From positions 62,001 to 126,000 of the forward strand of contig VDMD01000043.1 in assembly GCA_007026445.1 (NCBI GenBank): DNA of 64,000 bases. The letters run 5' to 3'. Positions 63,823 to 64,000 of this stretch are shown piece by piece (the first letter of the stretch is position 1; the number at the start of each line of letters is the position of its first letter). Source of the stretch: Schizophyllum amplum (taxonomy: Eukaryota; Basidiomycota; Agaricomycetes; Agaricales; Schizophyllaceae). Below the pieces are notes generated by a model. The model ran no database searches. It saw only the letters and a program-made list of their open reading frames with translations, and had not been told where the DNA came from. A program made the translations under genes and the position numbers.

Positions 63823-64000
63823 TCACTGTTCAGTCACTTCAGCAGCAGCATCCATCACCGGCACCTTCTGGCACTGCTTAGACATTTCCTGCTGCTTGTT
63901 CTGTAACTTCACCATTGCTTTGCCATGTATAGAGACCCGGACTTCACTCAGATGGGCGCGTTGTTCATCTTGCAGGAGCTCGGGACGCGCGCGAGGGGGA
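63823..64000 (-). CDS. 3' end of a gene continuing beyond the window
   Basis: A minus-strand frame is open from the window edge to TGA at 63825-63823. It reads ELLQDEQRAHLSEVRVSIHG, later VKLQNKQQEMSKQ, and ends AAAEVTEQ. It is a charged, helical, probably coiled-coil C-terminus. Start, exons and family are unknown. Confidence 0.45.
   Translation of the reverse strand, partial: PPRARPELLQDEQRAHLSEVRVSIHGKAMVKLQNKQQEMSKQCQKVPVMDAAAEVTEQ

Overview
The window is nuclear DNA of a filamentous basidiomycete, most likely an Agaricomycete. It is GC-rich and its genes are split by many short GT-AG introns with CTGAC/CTGAT-like branch sites. It also carries the recently amplified F-box-like/LRR and small BTB gene families typical of mushroom-forming fungi. 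No bacterial, plasmid or viral features were seen. All gene models were spliced by hand from reading frame, splice consensus and, where available, internal paralogs.

Layout. 0.3-6.4 kb: a tRNA-Gly(GCC) and a 13-exon ABC-F ATPase of the ARB1/ABCF2 type. 7.3-9.9 kb: a coiled-coil, heptad-repeat nuclear-type protein. 10.7-12.4 kb: F-box gene A. 12.4-16.7 kb: two ends of a broken F-box gene, separated by DNA bounded by inverted hairpin repeats. 17.0-19.4 kb: a repeat-rich protein of unknown function. 19.7-26.9 kb: F-box genes B, C and D plus gene remnants. 27.1-35.0 kb: a 12-exon multi-BRCT protein of the Rtt107/Brc1 class. 35.0-36.9 kb: minisatellites and an F-box remnant. 37.4-39.5 kb: a five-exon HTH plus SAM-like-repeat protein. 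39.9-51.5 kb: three F-box genes (E, F, G) in a tandem duplication. 51.5-55.2 kb: no recognisable gene. 55.6-60.5 kb: a 1405-residue coiled-coil/Ser-Pro-rich protein, here called H. 61.2-63.5 kb: a tail-to-tail pair of BTB genes, one of them broken. 63.8 kb to the end: the 3' end of a further gene.

Two processes dominate. The first is local tandem expansion. Almost every intron, linker and intergenic stretch has its own unrelated minisatellite, and several paralog pairs show that the units multiplied after the copies separated. The second is segmental reshuffling. Fragments of the Rtt107 gene (promoter and first BRCT exon) and of gene H (3' end and flank) were joined next to an F-box gene, and the composite block was duplicated in tandem with breakpoints inside F-box genes, making F a chimera. 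Four further F-box remnants mark the region as a birth-and-death cluster.

The housekeeping genes (ARB1 for ribosome biogenesis, Rtt107 for replication-fork repair) appear intact. The F-box and BTB families are presumably substrate adaptors for cullin-RING ubiquitin ligases; this is inferred from family knowledge, not shown here.
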